Positions 22,627-29,902 of a stretch of DNA of 33,695 bases are shown in pieces (within the stretch, counting starts at the first letter, position 1; every line of letters begins with the position of its first letter). The translations under genes were made by a program, and so were the position numbers. The DNA is from a virus. The DNA lies in the IMG/VR virus record IMGVR_UViG_3300045921_000156, positions 1-33,695 of that record; one strand, 5' to 3'. The notes below the pieces were generated by a model. It made no database searches and was not told the DNA's origin. It was given only the letters and a program-made list of their open reading frames with translations.

Positions 22627-22899
22627 CTATATATTAATACGATAAGAACCTGATTCATAAACCAATGTTCCGTCCCATTGGTTATATATATCCTTAATTA
22701 AGTCTTTATTATAGTGGTCTTCACAAGCAGAGTCGCCACCCCAAACTACATCACCACCATAATTTCCTTTTAAACAGATAGAATAATACCCTGAAGAGTA
22801 ATCAAATATTTGAAAATCATTCTTAAATACCTTAATAACATCTCCACGATAAGTGGTTGTATCTTCTAATCTAATTTTTCTTAATTTTAAAGTTTCCAT
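22627..22899 (-). CDS. Hypothetical protein, 90 aa (first gene of early module 1)
   Basis: Unrecognised. Beta-rich with Gly/Tyr/Trp in the middle (FDYSSGYYSICLKGNYGGDV, VWGGDSACEDHYNKDL, QWDGTLVYESGSYRI). It is the first gene downstream of the operator-bearing promoter, so it should be produced early. Early-position small proteins in phages often act on the host, but no such evidence is seen here. Confidence 0.55.
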   Translation of the reverse strand: METLKLRKIRLEDTTTYRGDVIKVFKNDFQIFDYSSGYYSICLKGNYGGDVVWGGDSACEDHYNKDLIKDIYNQWDGTLVYESGSYRINI

Positions 22900-22926
22900 A
22901 GTTTTTAAGTTTTAAAGATTAAACAT
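22900..22926 (-). promoter_or_regulatory. Recurrent intergenic element before the first early gene
   Basis: ATGTTTAATCTTTAA (mini-frame M-F-N-L-stop) starts 27 bases before the start codon; the leader ends TTAAAAACT-ATG. It lies within the 5' untranslated region of the 22945-22976 promoter, showing that the element is not itself that promoter. Confidence 0.55.
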
Positions 22927-22944
22927 TTAATTAATTTGACACTG

Positions 22945-22976
22945 CAAATGTAAAATAATTTTTACATATAAGTCAA
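22945..22976 (-). promoter_or_regulatory. Early promoter 2 with overlapping operator
   Basis: Minus strand TTG (22976-22974), 21-base spacer, TACATTTG (22952-22945). An inverted repeat TGTAAA-N6-TTTACA (22949-22966) overlaps the -7 element. The downstream GCAG and the spacer sequence match promoter 1 closely. The 146-base gap 22900-23045 contains nothing else but A/T runs. Confidence 0.8.
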
Positions 22977-23045
22977 GTTTTTTTTACATTTTTTTTGTAA
23001 CTTATTGATATTCAATTAGAATAATTTTATATTTTTTTTTAAAGT

Positions 23046-23462
23046 CTATATTTTTTTGAATATAACAAGGCACATTATAATTGATAGGACAAGTAAGAAT
23101 AGCCATTTTATTAACTTGCTTATACCCCCTAAGTAATCTATCTTATTAACTACTCTATCTATTGGCACTTTCTTTTCAATGTATATAGTATCTCCAGCGC
23201 ATCCGCCTTGTACTTGCAATGTATCATTTATCCTTACTATCTTAACGTGCCATTGGTCTTTATATAATGTAATTGTATCATTTGTTTTAGTTACAACTGT
23301 AGTATCGTGCAAAACTTCATTTATTATAACCGTGTCTAAAACTGAAATGCTATCTTTTTGTAATTCTATTCCCTTTTTTATTGCCCTTTTCAAGTGCCAT
23401 TCAGCACTGCATGAAGTTAATATCAATGTTGCAACAATGATTAATATTTTACTTGCTTTCAT
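23046..23462 (-). CDS. Lipoprotein with C-terminal membrane segment: unimolecular spanin candidate, 138 aa
   Basis: N-terminal signal MKASKILIIVATLILTSC ends in a lipobox (L-T-S-C18, with Ser at +2, compatible with outer-membrane sorting). The middle is strand-rich (DTVIINEVLHDTTVV, YKDQWHVKIVRINDTLQVQG). The C-terminus carries a membrane helix (LIKWLFLLVLSIIMCLVIF). An outer-membrane lipoprotein end plus an inner-membrane end is the design of unimolecular spanins such as T1 gp11, and the length is similar. It lies at the end of the lysis region after the M15 endolysin. Its start overlaps the preceding gene by four bases. Confidence 0.65.
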   Translation of the reverse strand: MKASKILIIVATLILTSCSAEWHLKRAIKKGIELQKDSISVLDTVIINEVLHDTTVVTKTNDTITLYKDQWHVKIVRINDTLQVQGGCAGDTIYIEKKVPIDRVVNKIDYLGGISKLIKWLFLLVLSIIMCLVIFKKI

Positions 23463-23764
23463 TTCTTTTTCTCCCTCTTTGTTTTTTTTTCTTCTTTTAT
23501 TTCATCTACAATGCTGCTATATGCCACAAGGCTCGAATAATGCGCTATTCGTGCATTATTGATAAACTTAATAAAATCAATTAAGTCGCATTTATATCTT
23601 CGCTCCTCGCCATTCTTAAAATTTACAATAACACCTCTGCTTGTATCGCTTTCATTTATTGGCGAGAATTGCATTACCTCAAACGCATTTATATACGCAT
23701 CATGGTAATATTCATAACCATTTTCATTATACCTAATTTCTTTTGCGTGAAAAAAGAATAGCAT
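23459..23764 (-). CDS. Hypothetical protein, 101 aa
   Basis: Unrecognised. Begins with aromatic residues (MLFFFHAKEIRYNENGYEYY), has a strand-rich centre (RGVIVNFKNGEERRYKCDLI) and a Lys/Glu-rich basic C-terminus. It overlaps the spanin-like gene by four bases and follows the DUF3310-like gene. Not a recognisable lysis protein. Confidence 0.5.
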   Translation of the reverse strand: MLFFFHAKEIRYNENGYEYYHDAYINAFEVMQFSPINESDTSRGVIVNFKNGEERRYKCDLIDFIKFINNARIAHYSSLVAYSSIVDEIKEEKKTKREKKK

Positions 23765-23765
23765 A

Positions 23766-23984
23766 TTATTTTTGTTGTTTTCTTAATTCTATCAATTCTA
23801 ATTCAAAGTGCAAGTGGTCAATCGCCTTTCTTATGTCTTGCTCCGCTGAGTTACCCTCTTTCTTTCCAGCACGCAACAAATAACACACGGCACTTCCTAA
23901 ATTATAACTTAACTCAAAGTCATGGCACACATCTTTTGCCTTAATTCCTTTATACTTTCCAATATAATACTTTGGTGTACTCAT
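23766..23984 (-). CDS. DUF3310-like protein, 72 aa
   Basis: Starting at the internal ATG MSTPKYYIGKYKGIKAKDVC, the protein shows FELSYNLGSAVCYLLRAGKK and QDIRKAIDHLHFELELIEL, the DUF3310 pattern (Tyr-x-x-Gly...Ala-x-x-Tyr-x-x-Arg-x-Gly-Lys, then Asp-x-x-Lys-Ala-x-x-x-Leu). This start overlaps the exonuclease stop as ATGA, so I prefer it to the longer frame at 24062. The family is widespread in phages and sometimes called nucleotide-kinase-like; its function is not established. Confidence 0.7.
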   Translation of the reverse strand: MSTPKYYIGKYKGIKAKDVCHDFELSYNLGSAVCYLLRAGKKEGNSAEQDIRKAIDHLHFELELIELRKQQK

Positions 23985-24982
23985 TTTGCAATACTTATTA
24001 ATAAGTTTCTTTTCTTTTTCAATGCTGTAACACCAACTCTGCTTCTGCTTAAACTTCCGCAATCACCACACCTCAACTCTAAGTATTGATTTGCTTGCGT
24101 TGTATAACACTTACCTGTTTCGCTTAAATTCTTACTCCCACACGTTGGGCAAGCCCTTATGTTATCATCAATATGCAAGCCAACATTTGGGTGCGAGGTT
24201 ATCCAATTTCTAATTCTTAAATAAGTTTCTTCGAGTATCTTAACATCGTTAATATTATACTTCAACATTCTATCTAAAGCCTTTTTATCGCCATTTATAC
24301 ACGCTTCCCATAATTCAAAATCGCTGCTTTCATTCTTCCTGTCAAGTCCTAATATTTTATTTACATAATCTAATTTGTTTGAAGTAAAGCCAAAATGTTT
24401 GCGTACCTGTTCTAATGTGTCAATTACTTGGTAATAGCTTGGTTTTGGCAAACCATGCAAAACAAACTTAGTGTTCAATTTCTTTATATCAAACTTTTTT
24501 GCGTTATGAGCAATAACAATATCAGCCTCATCAATTAATTGCCATATAGCCTTTGTTATGCGCTTGTCGTCCCTTTTTTTGCACTCATTTGGGACGAGTA
24601 TCGCTGAATAAACTTTATTATCAAATAACCACTTTGCACTCCAGCATAATAGTGTCCAATCCTTTTTTATCTGATTTATCCCGATATTTTGCTGCCAAAT
24701 TCCCCACGTATATGATTCTATTGGCAACGTTTCAATGTCAATGATTAATATCTTAGCTGTGTGCGGTATTGCAGACGTGCGACTTTCTCTATTTTTATTT
24801 CCCATCAATCCCAAATAGTACCTAACTAAAGCTCTTACTGTTTCAACGCTTTTACCTTTAAACTCTTTCTTGTATTTTCGCTTTAATTGAATTGCAAATT
24901 CAGTTTTGTTCAATGTTGCAACATTAACCTTGTTTAGTTCTTCTAAAATTATTACTTGCTTAGGGCTTGGAGTTCTACCCAT
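23981..24982 (-). CDS. DEDDy 3'-5' exonuclease with C-terminal zinc ribbon, 333 aa
   Basis: RNase H-like exonuclease fold: ILIIDIETLP with D82 and E84 (Exo I), IVIAHNAKKFD with D165 (Exo II), and YNINDV with Y242 and D246 (Exo III, DEDDy type). The N-terminal 65 residues are basic and helical, possibly a DNA-binding HTH (SPKQVIILEELNKVNVATLN, KGKSVETVRALVRYY). The C-terminus has two Cys-x2-Cys pairs (C278/C281 and C305/C308), a zinc ribbon. This three-part arrangement is compact. It lies within the lysis gene region, apart from the recombination genes. Roles in proofreading, end-processing or host DNA breakdown are all possible. Confidence 0.75.
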   Translation of the reverse strand: MGRTPSPKQVIILEELNKVNVATLNKTEFAIQLKRKYKKEFKGKSVETVRALVRYYLGLMGNKNRESRTSAIPHTAKILIIDIETLPIESYTWGIWQQNIGINQIKKDWTLLCWSAKWLFDNKVYSAILVPNECKKRDDKRITKAIWQLIDEADIVIAHNAKKFDIKKLNTKFVLHGLPKPSYYQVIDTLEQVRKHFGFTSNKLDYVNKILGLDRKNESSDFELWEACINGDKKALDRMLKYNINDVKILEETYLRIRNWITSHPNVGLHIDDNIRACPTCGSKNLSETGKCYTTQANQYLELRCGDCGSLSRSRVGVTALKKKRNLLISIAK

Positions 24983-24996
24983 ATTTTGTTTTTTAT

Positions 24997-25257
24997 TTAT
25001 TCGCTTTCTTTATCTTTGTTCTTCTCTACCATGATAGTATTATAGCCAGCGTAAACAAAGAAAGTACCGCTAATTGCTAAAACATCGGTCAAAGATAATG
25101 ATTTATTTTTAATTGAATAATAAATATAAATTAAAGAAATTGCTATTGCTAAGTTAAATAATACAAATCGCTCTAAACGCTTGGAAGAAAAAAAGCTCTT
25201 TTGACTGCTAAATGTTTTAAGAAATTCTTTTAATAAAAATAATATATGTGCTTTCAT
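24997..25257 (-). CDS. Small two-segment membrane protein, holin-like, 86 aa
   Basis: The ATG at 25257-25255 (MKAHILFLLKEF) overlaps the endolysin stop (ATGA). The product has two hydrophobic helices (FVLFNLAIAISLIYIYYSI and LTDVLAISGTFFVYAGYN) and a charged C-terminus. A longer reading from 25383 would overlap the endolysin by 130 bases and is not preferred. Position next to the endolysin suggests a holin or antiholin role; the 81-residue protein upstream is a second candidate. Confidence 0.6.
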   Translation of the reverse strand: MKAHILFLLKEFLKTFSSQKSFFSSKRLERFVLFNLAIAISLIYIYYSIKNKSLSLTDVLAISGTFFVYAGYNTIMVEKNKDKESE

Positions 25258-25724
25258 TTTATTGGTAAATACTTTGTTTCTCCGTTTATTTTCATCGCTC
25301 TTAATATCTGCTTTCTGTTCTTTCTTTTCTTTGTATATGAAACATGCACCCATTGCGGTTCTTTGTCCGTGCCAAACTCCCATATTAATTGGTCAAAATC
25401 TAAATTGTTCTTAATGAAATTAAATATTTGTGCATTTGTAATACCATTATTGTAAATGTTCGCATCAATATCCATTGCCTCGCCTAACATGTGCTGACTT
25501 GTACTACTGCCACCTATTCGTTTATTAATTTCAGGGCTGCGATAAAATGATGAAATACCAATAGGTTTGCCAAAATGTTTTCTTAAAGGCTCAAAAACTG
25601 CTTCTGCTAACACTTTCATAGCTTCTAAATGTTCAACCGTTGGTTTGTTATCTATCTTTAACTTCACTGCTGTTTCTGATTTTATCGCTTCTGCTAAAGT
25701 TATATGTTTACTTATATTAGTCAT
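25254..25724 (-). CDS. Endolysin, peptidase M15 family (D-Ala-D-Ala-type), 156 aa
   Basis: Zinc peptidase that cuts peptidoglycan cross-bridges. The M15_3 pattern is clear: GISSFYRSPEINKRIGGSST, SQHMLGEAMDID with His78 and Asp85 as zinc ligands, and QWVHVS with His127. No signal peptide is visible, so export probably needs a holin. It is flanked by two small membrane proteins (start overlaps the 81-residue gene by four bases, stop overlaps the 86-residue gene). Confidence 0.88.
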   Translation of the reverse strand: MTNISKHITLAEAIKSETAVKLKIDNKPTVEHLEAMKVLAEAVFEPLRKHFGKPIGISSFYRSPEINKRIGGSSTSQHMLGEAMDIDANIYNNGITNAQIFNFIKNNLDFDQLIWEFGTDKEPQWVHVSYTKKRKNRKQILRAMKINGETKYLPIK

Positions 25725-25966
25725 TTCCCTGTAATTCTTTTAATAAATTCAACAACTTGCTTTATGCTTTCATATACCATTTTAAATGCTTTACCTGCAT
25801 TAATAAGTATTACAAGCGATAAAGAAAATAGTGTCAATAGCTTAAAATAAGCCTCGTAATTATTAATTAAATGTGAAGCCATGTTGGTAATAAAGCTGGT
25901 AGCAATCAATAGCAAACTTGCTGCTAATGTTTTTAAATCAGAAACGTCATTGTGAAATTGTGCCAT
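25721..25966 (-). CDS. Holin-like membrane protein, 81 aa
   Basis: Two hydrophobic segments (LKTLAASLLLIATSFITNMA and YFKLLTLFSLSLVILINAG) with a polar N-terminus and a Lys/Glu-rich C-terminus, the general design of class II holins. The gene overlaps the preceding one by 20 bases and the M15 endolysin by four. Holin families are too diverse for a firm call by eye, but the lysis context supports it. Confidence 0.6.
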   Translation of the reverse strand: MAQFHNDVSDLKTLAASLLLIATSFITNMASHLINNYEAYFKLLTLFSLSLVILINAGKAFKMVYESIKQVVEFIKRITGK

Positions 25967-26141
25967 CTTCTGTATCGCTTGTTGGTTCTATGTTTTCTTC
26001 GCTTCTATACTTTCTTAAATATTCCTCATAATCTTCATCGGTTATGTAATACTCAATGTAAGTGCCTTTATGCACCACTGCTTTAGCCTTTGGTGGCTCT
26101 TGTTTTGGCAAACCTTTCTCGTTTGTTTCAATAGTTATCAT
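25947..26141 (-). CDS. Small acidic hypothetical protein, 64 aa
   Basis: Unrecognised: MITIETNEKGLPKQEPPKAK, then VVHKGTYIEYYITDEDYEEY, ending in an acidic tail. It couples to the fibre-like gene by a four-base overlap and to the holin-like gene by a 20-base overlap. Possibly a small fibre chaperone or structural accessory by position; not shown. Confidence 0.5.
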   Translation of the reverse strand: MITIETNEKGLPKQEPPKAKAVVHKGTYIEYYITDEDYEEYLRKYRSEENIEPTSDTEDGTISQ

Positions 26142-26953
26142 GGTCTGAATATTTGAATTACTACACTATCTATTGTTGAGCTATCGCTTGTTGTTGTTTG
26201 TGTCAATCCTATTCCTAAGTAAACGTCTTGTGTCCAATTCATATTAATTACAACTGTTGCAGTTGTTGATGTCGTATCGTCTGTAAAAATCTGTGCAGCC
26301 GGCCCAACAGTTTCTGTTGCATTAACTTGATTAACTATATCATAATGCCTGTACATCCTTGCAAACCTTGATGTTGCATTTATTGCTCCAAATGATGTCA
26401 ATGAATTATAAGCTACATTATCATACGACCATCGTATAAAGTATTGGCTATTACCTGTTTGCGATGCAGGACGTGAAACTCTAATACTTATTCTTATTTG
26501 GTCGCCTGTTTTAAACGTACCTGCTGGTATTAGATAACTTCTTACTACTGTATTAGAAAAATTTGCACCTGTGCTTGTTGTTTTAGTAAAATCAACTAAG
26601 TAAGGTTTTAAAGCGTCAAATGTTTGAACATTGATATTGCTTGCAATAGGTATTCCATTATTATTACTAACCAACACTCTATCCGCTGTTATCGCTGGTG
26701 CTTCAACTATTGCACCGCCGCTTGACTGCATTATCCTGTTATTGTTTAATGCTGTATTACTATTTGTACCCCCTTTATTTATAGGCAAAATAGTGAAGGC
26801 ATCTTCTTTGCCATTAATCTGATTTTGCAACTTACCAAAGGCTTGTAACACCGTGTCTGCTGCTGTTATCGCACCAGTTAAGGTTACATTTAAACCCGTT
26901 AACAGCGTATTGCGAACCTTATTACCTATATCATTAATATTAATATTTATCAT
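26138..26953 (-). CDS. Tail-fibre/appendage-like protein, 271 aa
   Basis: N-terminus NININDIGNKVRNTLLTGLN followed by VTLTGAITAADTVLQAFGKL and QNQINGKEDAF is a pattern common in phage fibre proteins of Bacteroidota, as is the INKGGTNSNTALNNNRIM segment. The C-terminal 150 residues are a beta-rich module (RISIRVSRPASQTGNSQYFI, VVINMNWTQDVYLGIGLTQT) that looks like a receptor- or carbohydrate-binding jelly-roll. Position between connector and lysis genes fits an adhesion protein. Target receptor cannot be inferred. Confidence 0.65.
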   Translation of the reverse strand: MINININDIGNKVRNTLLTGLNVTLTGAITAADTVLQAFGKLQNQINGKEDAFTILPINKGGTNSNTALNNNRIMQSSGGAIVEAPAITADRVLVSNNNGIPIASNINVQTFDALKPYLVDFTKTTSTGANFSNTVVRSYLIPAGTFKTGDQIRISIRVSRPASQTGNSQYFIRWSYDNVAYNSLTSFGAINATSRFARMYRHYDIVNQVNATETVGPAAQIFTDDTTSTTATVVINMNWTQDVYLGIGLTQTTTSDSSTIDSVVIQIFRP

Positions 26954-27495
26954 AAATCTTTATATTTATCGCAATTACTTCCTCTTCCAAATACGATGCT
27001 TGAACGATAATTTTCTTTTACAGGATGAACCACATCTATTCCACTACCAGCGTTATTATACAACGGATATGAAGTTGCATTTTGCATTAAATAACGTGTT
27101 ATTCGCTCTGCATAATATTCTGCTTTGTTTATATGCTTTCCCTCTAAATACTTTATCTCGCTCAACGAAACAGCATTTGAATATTCGCTATTTTTTGTTG
27201 ATACATTCTTATTTGTGTATTTATAATTTAAATGTGGTATCAACTCAACTGTAACGTATTCAACTAAGCACGGGGCAATATAGTCATCGAGCAATGTTTC
27301 GTTTAATGTTGTAACAGTATTATTTGCGATTTGTGTCTGCAATTCATTATACAACGCTGTACCCAATATTCGCATGATGTTACTTTCTTGTGCGAATAGT
27401 ATAGTGCTTGTTAAATACTTACTATCTACATTTTCATTTATCAATGAATTTTCACGATAATATTTTTCTGATATAAACAGTACATTAGTTGGCAT
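26950..27495 (-). CDS. Head-tail connector-like protein (DUF6712-like), 181 aa
   Basis: Helical N-terminal domain (VLFISEKYYRENSLINENVD, TSTILFAQESNIMRILGTAL, LYNELQTQIANN) characteristic of DUF6712-type connector proteins in Bacteroidota phages, with a central LNETLLDDYIAPCLVEYVTV segment. Directly after the portal gene (11-base overlap), as expected for an adaptor protein. No catalytic feature. Family name from pattern; not verified by search. Confidence 0.6.
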   Translation of the reverse strand: MPTNVLFISEKYYRENSLINENVDSKYLTSTILFAQESNIMRILGTALYNELQTQIANNTVTTLNETLLDDYIAPCLVEYVTVELIPHLNYKYTNKNVSTKNSEYSNAVSLSEIKYLEGKHINKAEYYAERITRYLMQNATSYPLYNNAGSGIDVVHPVKENYRSSIVFGRGSNCDKYKDL

Positions 27496-28714
27496 CGCTC
27501 ACTTCGTTTAACGGTTTATAACCTATTATTTCTCTTAATTCATCTTTGCTCAATATCTGTGTCAATACGCTTTCTGAAAACGAATAAGCCAACGGTGCTT
27601 TCGTGCTTAACTCAAATTCTGCATTCAAATTATTATACGCTGCAATCTTATTAAATGCTTTAACAATTTCAGCTTGTGCTGGCTTTATTACGTTGTTATT
27701 ATAGATATTAAAGGCAGTTATCAACTCTTGGTTGCCGCCTATTTGCCCTGCTGTTTTAATTCCAAACAGCATCGGTGAAGTTACGCCATGTCCTGTGATT
27801 ATGTTTTGCACGGCTAATTCATTCAGCGTTGTGTATAGCTTGTCTGCATCGCTTAATTGTACAGGGGTAAATGTAGGGGTACTATCTTTATCTGATGTAA
27901 ACATACACACCCAAATACCTGCATTTCTATTTCCTGAAACTTCATCCTCTAACCTTCTCTTTATCTCATCCTGCTCTTCTTTTGTCGGCAAATATGGGAA
28001 ATTTACTATCATGCTTGGCGCCATGCCATTCTTAATGTTATTCAAATGAAAAATTGATGTTTGAACATCAACATCAATGTAATTTATTGCACCTACATAC
28101 GAAGGTAGTGGATAGTAGGAATTACCAGCAAAATAAGGCTTAACATACAATAATTGTTTCTCGCTCTTTACTTCTTCATTGTAAGCATCTATTCTAATAG
28201 GCTTGCTCTTCATCAAAGCTCTACGCTCCCAGCTTGTTGCTATATAGTAACTATCAACAACTCCTTCTTCATTCTTCTTCCCACTTCTTATTGTTGAGAA
28301 ATCAACGTGTTCTACTTGCGAAATCTTAGTGCCATCATTGGAGTAAATTACTTCTAAAGCAAACCCGCCAAAAACAACAAAATCAAAGATACACTTGTGA
28401 AGCACCTCGTTTAAATTTTCGTCTGAAAACTTATTCTTTATAAACTCTGAAATCCTTGCTGTGTCTGCTGTATTTAATCCTAAAGCCTTTAAGCCTTCAC
28501 CGTATATCAATTTAATCTTATTCTGCACAATAGCATTGTGAGTGGCACTACTTCTTAATAAGTTAAGTAAGTATTCAGGATAAAGATTATCATCACCATA
28601 CCACACCCATTCATCGCGCTTATTCTCTAAGAACAACGGCTGTTTTGATTGCTTTACATTTGCAACAAATATTGTTTGATTATTCTCTTTTATTTCAACT
28701 TTATTTATTTCCAT
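27485..28714 (-). CDS. Portal protein, 409 aa
   Basis: Dodecameric DNA gate at one capsid vertex. N-terminal WVWYGDDNLYPEYLLNLLRS, THNAIVQNKIKLIYGEGLKA and the following helices match the SPP1/PBSX-like portal pattern seen in Bacteroidota phages. Additional landmarks: FDFVVFGGFALEVIYSNDGT, PSYVGAINYIDVDVQTSIFH, and a C-terminal helical domain with IIGYKPLNE. It overlaps its neighbours by about ten bases on both sides. The gene lies after the major capsid gene instead of directly after the terminase. Confidence 0.85.
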   Translation of the reverse strand: MEINKVEIKENNQTIFVANVKQSKQPLFLENKRDEWVWYGDDNLYPEYLLNLLRSSATHNAIVQNKIKLIYGEGLKALGLNTADTARISEFIKNKFSDENLNEVLHKCIFDFVVFGGFALEVIYSNDGTKISQVEHVDFSTIRSGKKNEEGVVDSYYIATSWERRALMKSKPIRIDAYNEEVKSEKQLLYVKPYFAGNSYYPLPSYVGAINYIDVDVQTSIFHLNNIKNGMAPSMIVNFPYLPTKEEQDEIKRRLEDEVSGNRNAGIWVCMFTSDKDSTPTFTPVQLSDADKLYTTLNELAVQNIITGHGVTSPMLFGIKTAGQIGGNQELITAFNIYNNNVIKPAQAEIVKAFNKIAAYNNLNAEFELSTKAPLAYSFSESVLTQILSKDELREIIGYKPLNEVSDAN

Positions 28715-29115
28715 TGTTTTATAATTGGTTTGTCAGGTTCATACGCTTCTTTCTCCACAGCATCTTTAATAAGCCTCATTATTCCTACTTCGCAAGTGTG
28801 ATAAACTATTGGCGGTGGCAGTGTTGTGTCGTAATACTTCACTACGTAATCGTAATATCCAACATCCTTTAGATACAGCTGGGCATTGCTTAAATCTTGC
28901 TGGCTAAGTGTATTTACTACTTCTAATTGAAATAAATTATAAAACTGCTTATGCAAGCTTAAGTCTTCTAATTCAATAGTAAATACATCCTTCGTAATTT
29001 GATTTGTAAATTCAAACACATAAGCAATATCGCTTGGGTTAATAGTGTCAAAATCTATTTTCTCCCACAACGATAAAACAAATGTGTTATTCTGCCCCTT
29101 CTTTAGCAATATCAT
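28705..29115 (-). CDS. Head/neck-associated hypothetical protein, 136 aa
   Basis: Begins ILLKKGQNNTFVLSLWEKID, then strand-rich YVFEFTNQITKDVFTIELED and FNLFQLEVVNTLSQQDLSNA, a pattern I have seen in small proteins of Bacteroidota phage head modules. A beta-sandwich decoration or neck protein is possible. Overlaps the 66-residue gene by 29 bases and the portal gene by ten. Confidence 0.5.
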   Translation of the reverse strand: MILLKKGQNNTFVLSLWEKIDFDTINPSDIAYVFEFTNQITKDVFTIELEDLSLHKQFYNLFQLEVVNTLSQQDLSNAQLYLKDVGYYDYVVKYYDTTLPPPIVYHTCEVGIMRLIKDAVEKEAYEPDKPIIKQWK

Positions 29116-29287
29116 TGCCTTTACTTTTCTTTATGCTTACTTCTTTTTTTTCTTCTTCTTCAAACAAATAACCGTAACCATAATAAGTTAACAGAGCTTC
29201 ATCTTGCTCGGTTAATTCATCAGTGTTTATCATTCTATTTAACTTTGGCAAATACATTGTTTTGCCTTTATATTCTTCTTTTACCAT
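29087..29287 (-). CDS. Small charged hypothetical protein, 66 aa
   Basis: Unrecognised: KGKTMYLPKLNRMINTDELT, LLTYYGYGYLFEEEEKKEVS, Lys-rich end. Sits just after the transcription terminator at 29301-29330 and before the 136-residue gene, with which it overlaps. Probably part of the head assembly module. Confidence 0.5.
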   Translation of the reverse strand: MVKEEYKGKTMYLPKLNRMINTDELTEQDEALLTYYGYGYLFEEEEKKEVSIKKSKGNDIAKEGAE

Positions 29288-29300
29288 AACTTATTTTTTT

Positions 29301-29330
29301 TAATAAAAAGGGGGTATTCGCACACCCCCC
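29301..29330 (-). terminator. Rho-independent terminator after the tail-tube-like gene
   Basis: On the minus strand a six-pair stem GGGGGT/ACCCCC (29329-29324 with 29315-29310) with an eight-base loop is followed by TTTTTATTA. This is the clearest terminator in the window. It would reduce expression of the portal and downstream genes relative to the capsid and tail-tube-like genes. Confidence 0.8.
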
Positions 29331-29372
29331 TCTTGTCTAACCTATTAAACTATAAAACTATGAAAACAAAAA

Positions 29373-29888
29373 CTAAATTATTGTTGGTATTACGGAGCTA
29401 TTTACCTCTATCTCCATCGCTGGCTCTTGGTTTGTCAATGTTAATGTGTAGCCTGAAAAATCTGAATTTGATGTGCCCGTTGCGGATGAACCCTCTGAAA
29501 GCTGCAACCCATTTGTGCGACCAAATAGCCAATATTTACCGTCGTTTGTTTCTACTATTGCAACTAAATTTGCCAATGCCATCAAAGCTATCTTATTTCT
29601 CTTTGATTGCTCTAACTTAGTAAATTGCAATGTAACTGTATGGGTGTACGATAGCAAACCATTTGGAACATCAGAATTTACTGTACTTCCAGCACTTCCT
29701 GTTTCTTTCGCAAATTCAAATATTTGGAACTTTTTTGTTGGCGACATCGCAATCGCTGTTACAACATTATTCGCATCCAAAGTGTATGATGAAACCTCAT
29801 CGAAGTTTCCAAGATACACACGCTTTATGCCCGGTATTTGTTTGTCGCACGATGCTAATATTCCAGCTGTTATTAATGAACAAGACAT
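29373..29888 (-). CDS. Putative major tail (tube) protein, 171 aa
   Basis: N-terminal MSCSLITAGILASCDKQIPG followed by IKRVYLGNFDEV is a motif I associate with a highly expressed structural protein of Bacteroidota phages. The C-terminal part has SDFSGYTLTLTNQEPAMEIE, which fits a tail-tube-like fold (two strands after Gly-Tyr). It lies between two terminators, which would set its own expression level, as suits an abundant tube subunit. An alternative is a minor head or decoration protein. Confidence 0.5.
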   Translation of the reverse strand: MSCSLITAGILASCDKQIPGIKRVYLGNFDEVSSYTLDANNVVTAIAMSPTKKFQIFEFAKETGSAGSTVNSDVPNGLLSYTHTVTLQFTKLEQSKRNKIALMALANLVAIVETNDGKYWLFGRTNGLQLSEGSSATGTSNSDFSGYTLTLTNQEPAMEIEVNSSVIPTII

Positions 29889-29902
29889 ATTCTAATTTTT
29901 TT

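Noticed and set aside
23766-24062. Longer (98 aa) form of the DUF3310-like protein
   Set aside because: The extra N-terminus is basic and unlike the family; the internal ATG at 23984 overlaps the exonuclease stop as ATGA and begins the conserved region.
24997-25383. Long reading (128 aa) for the membrane protein after the endolysin
   Set aside because: It would overlap the endolysin by 130 bases; the ATG at 25257 gives an ATGA coupling and a clean two-helix protein.
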